Origin: CAIVAT01 sp038212325
GTDB lineage: Bacteria > Bacteroidota > Bacteroidia > Bacteroidales > FEN-979
Reading direction: 5' to 3'
NCBI GenBank assembly: GCA_038212325.1
Contig: JBBQUQ010000081.1
Coordinates: forward strand, 1 to 15,259
DNA length: 15,259 nt
Below are positions 13,455-15,259 of this stretch, piece by piece. The translations under genes were made by a program, and so were the position numbers. Position 1 is the stretch's first letter; every line of letters begins with the position of its first letter. A model generated the notes under the pieces. The model worked only from the letters and a program-made list of their open reading frames with translations, made no database searches and was not told the DNA's origin.

Positions 13455-13667
13455 TATATTTAAAGCCCGACTGTTTGAACAACTCTTAGGGAGAGGTCTT
13501 AAATCAGAAGAAAAACTTACTGGTATATGAGTGCGTAATCAAATTTTTTTTGACTTTTCGAAAAAAAAGTGCGATTTGATGTGTCACCTTTTACCCATTT
13601 CCCTGATTAAGCATGAAAACGAACTAAAGCAGGGAGGGAATCAAGATGGACTGATTTGAACAGTTGA

Positions 13668-13695
13668 AAAAAAGCCGGGGATCGGCGGTTTTTCA
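13668..13695 (+). terminator. Terminator-like hairpin
   Basis: After a run of A, GCCG-GGGAT-CGGC is followed by GG and TTTTT. It is small, and no gene obviously ends just upstream, so its role is uncertain. Confidence 0.35.
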
Positions 13696-13793
13696 GGTAG
13701 GCATGCCGTACTTCCTTAATTTTTCGGCTACGCCCCTGCTGTCGGCGCATACTACAGGCAGTAATTTGTTATTAACACTTAAAACCAGAAGAG

Positions 13794-14270
13794 ATGAAAA
13801 AGGTATTATTACTTGCAGTGCTGGGCATGATTTTCCTGGCAAAAACCTCCGTAGGAGCCGAAATGAGGTCGTCGTGCGTTGCACCAGCCAGTGTGTGGAT
13901 CAAATTAAACATCATTCTCCATCGCCCGAAATTAAATTGCGAACGGGGTTTTGGTGTTTGTTTTCTTTTTACATGGGGACTTGAACAGGCAGGCGGATTC
14001 GCTGAAAAGACTTTTTGCCCTGTCAGGGGAATGCTCAATGAAAAGAACCAGCTCATCCTTGAATTTGAAGAGGGCGCACTGACGAAATATGAAGGAGGCT
14101 CTGCGTTATCCAATTTCAAGGATAAAACCTCGATCACCATCCTCGATCCTTATACTGTTCCGGAATCAACCTGCCGGGCACTGGGGTCGGCATCATCCAT
14201 TACCATTAAACCGGGAACCTACCCGGTACTATACCAGAACAAAGTATATACAATTGTATTTCAATTGTAA
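13794..14270 (+). CDS. Secreted hypothetical protein (158 aa)
   Basis: A Sec signal peptide (MKKVLLLAVLGMIFLAKTSV then GA, cleavage probably near residue 22) precedes a mature domain with four or five cysteines (C28, C49, C56, C75 and one in ESTCRAL). Features include HRPKLNCERGFGVCFLFTWG and the end ITIKPGTYPVLYQNKVYTIV, which look like a small, beta-rich, possibly disulfide-bonded exported protein. I do not recognise a family. ATG 13794 follows a purine-rich AGAAGAG. The next gene, also exported, starts 90 bases later beyond a strong hairpin, so the two may be partners. Confidence 0.75.
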   Translation: MKKVLLLAVLGMIFLAKTSVGAEMRSSCVAPASVWIKLNIILHRPKLNCERGFGVCFLFTWGLEQAGGFAEKTFCPVRGMLNEKNQLILEFEEGALTKYEGGSALSNFKDKTSITILDPYTVPESTCRALGSASSITIKPGTYPVLYQNKVYTIVFQL

Positions 14271-14279
14271 AAACGTGCC

Positions 14280-14328
14280 GCCCTTAAACGGGACCTATCC
14301 TGCAAAGGAGAACCTTCCGTTTAAGGGC
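14280..14328 (+). terminator. Strong hairpin between the two exported-protein genes
   Basis: GCCCTTAAACGG (14280-14291) pairs perfectly with CCGTTTAAGGGC (14317-14328), with a 25-base loop. It begins 9 bases after the first gene's stop. There is no clean U-run after it, so it may be an attenuator or mRNA-stabilising structure rather than a full terminator. Confidence 0.55.
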
Positions 14329-14360
14329 AGCTTATTGCTTATCTGTAAAAACACGTAAAT

Positions 14361-14981
14361 ATGAAAAAAATAACATGGGGTTTTAAATTGGCAGCAGTGA
14401 TCGTTATAATGGCAGGATCAACCGGATGCAAAACATATATGCATTTCAAATATGGGTTAACCCAGCCAAGGGTAGAGACACCGGGCAAAATAGCGGCATT
14501 TGTAAAAAAGTACAAATTCCCGGCTGAAAATCAGCATATTTTCTCTGACTCTGCATGCTATGGCCAGGCGATCAGGAATCCGCTTTTCAGCAAATATCTG
14601 TTAAGCAATATGATTTTTAACAGGGAAGGGCTATTGTTGCAGCGGGATACCGCACAATGTCAGTGGTCGGGATATGACATGGTGAAATCATTAAGGTCCG
14701 ATTCAGCATATGCAACATGCAACGACCTTCAGTTGGAACAGGTTCTTACACTTATTCAGCCTTTGGGAAAAGACATGGTATGCGATAATTTGACAGGAAA
14801 TCCCGACTTTACCGTCATTGTCACCTGGGCTAAGTTCATCGGCACGTACAACGCGAGGCTCTTCGTGTTGTCGGAGGCTGTAACGCAGAATGCAACAGCA
14901 AGGATCAGGCTCGTCTGGCTTAATGTCGACATGCAGGAAAGCTGGAAATTGAATTCAGGGCAAAAAGTAGCCATCAGATAA
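14361..14981 (+). CDS. Hypothetical lipoprotein (206 aa)
   Basis: The signal peptide MKKITWGFKLAAVIVIMAGS followed by TGCK has a lipobox with Cys23, so the protein should be lipid-anchored in the envelope. The mature domain includes PGKIAAFVKKYKFPAENQHI, FSDSACYGQAIRNPLFSKYL and, near the end, TVIVTWAKFIGTYNARLFVL and IRLVWLNVDMQESWKL. The alternating strands near the end are reminiscent of a thioredoxin-like fold, but there is no CXXC and I would not assign it. Start ATG 14361 is unambiguous. It follows the secreted 158-aa gene in the same direction. Confidence 0.75.
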   Translation: MKKITWGFKLAAVIVIMAGSTGCKTYMHFKYGLTQPRVETPGKIAAFVKKYKFPAENQHIFSDSACYGQAIRNPLFSKYLLSNMIFNREGLLLQRDTAQCQWSGYDMVKSLRSDSAYATCNDLQLEQVLTLIQPLGKDMVCDNLTGNPDFTVIVTWAKFIGTYNARLFVLSEAVTQNATARIRLVWLNVDMQESWKLNSGQKVAIR

Positions 14982-15080
14982 TACAACCGAAATTAATTAC
15001 TCAAGTTTCGGGGTACATTTGGAATCCGAACGCCAACTCGAAATGCGTAAAGTTCCAATATGAAAAGTATAATCGACCAA

Positions 15081-15121
15081 GCCCCGGAAGGGGCGGAATA
15101 TGTCAACAATGGGTGCAGCCC
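15081..15121. repeat. Two adjacent hairpin repeats (GCCCCGG and GGGTGCAGCCC)
   Basis: GCCCCGGAAGGGGC (15081-15094) and GGGTGCAGCCC (15111-15121) are both small palindromes, separated by 16 bases. The combination, with CATCGAAG after it, is a familiar dispersed-repeat type in Bacteroidota intergenic DNA. Non-coding. Confidence 0.6.
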
Positions 15122-15206
15122 ATCGAAGATTGGCAAGACGGGTATGGCGCATTTTCGGTAAACCCCACTGAAGTAGATACCGTCATAGCTTACATTGATA
15201 ATCAGC

Positions 15207-15259
15207 ATGAACATCACAGAAAACGAACTTTTCAGCTGGAAGGTATTCCGCCATTTCAG
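15207..15259 (+). CDS. Start of a protein gene cut by the window edge
   Basis: ATG 15207 opens a frame reading MNITENELFSWKVFRHF that continues past the window end. The near-identical start at 13179 supports this as a genuine gene start belonging to a repeated family. Too short to assign. Confidence 0.45.
   Translation, partial: MNITENELFSWKVFRHF

Larger units (their letters stand above)
12989..13793. other. Long non-coding region between divergent genes
   Basis: No intact gene is supported. It contains the gene-start stub at 13179-13232, the inverted repeat at 13356-13454, long A and T runs (13331-13349, 13545-13567) and a terminator-like hairpin at 13668-13695. Apparent open frames across 13242-13530 are translations of the repeat. 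Confidence 0.6.

Noticed and set aside
13242..13530. Two overlapping + strand frames
   Set aside because: They translate the CCGCAGAGGC inverted repeat, with residues such as RHRAAEE that are typical of repeat-derived frames.

Overview
This window most likely comes from a member of the Bacteroidota, probably Bacteroidales-like. Four things point there. Several genes and the tRNA are preceded by the Bacteroidota-type promoter (TTG, about 19-21 nt, then TAnnTTTG). There is a DUF4270 lipoprotein. There is a one-domain glycogen-synthase-like protein of the kind found in that phylum. Non-coding DNA is full of the hairpin repeats common there. The window lies in a GC-richer chromosome interrupted by a visibly AT-richer, gene-poor stretch between about 2.87 and 8.8 kb.

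Layout. 1-218: a 40-bp hairpin-bearing tandem repeat, cut by the window edge, then a related hairpin. 369-2618 (-): a large cobalamin-binding-type radical SAM protein. 2710-2868 (+): consensus promoter, tRNA-Asn(GTT) and terminator. 2.87-8.8 kb: an accessory patch that looks like a graveyard of mobile or defence genes. It holds two or three unknown genes (one apparently frameshifted), a broken higB/higA pair, scraps of an AbiEii-type nucleotidyltransferase and of another gene, an intact Xre/RES toxin-antitoxin operon, an unknown 142-aa protein, a fragment resembling phosphoribosylanthranilate isomerase ended by a hairpin repeat, a second apparently frameshifted small gene, a membrane-anchored 172-aa protein, and a divergent 56-aa protein with its own promoter. 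Hairpin repeats are scattered between them. No integrase or transposase is visible.

8.8-12.95 kb (-) is ordinary chromosome. A glycogen-synthase N-domain protein, a DUF4270 lipoprotein and glmS are co-oriented and closely spaced, probably one operon starting at a TAnnTTTG box at 12981-12988. 12.95-13.79 kb is non-coding, with a large inverted repeat and the stub of a gene whose intact-looking relative begins at the right edge (15207). 13.79-14.98 kb (+) holds two unknown exported proteins, one secreted and one lipoprotein, separated by a strong hairpin.

Only the RES/Xre pair reads as a complete working accessory system. I found no convincing new multi-gene system. The best leads are the tandem hairpin array with pairing-preserving variation, the two genes whose frames can be restored by one-base changes, the divergent 172-aa/56-aa pair, and the exported protein pair around 14 kb. 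All family assignments are from reading motifs by eye; no database search was run.
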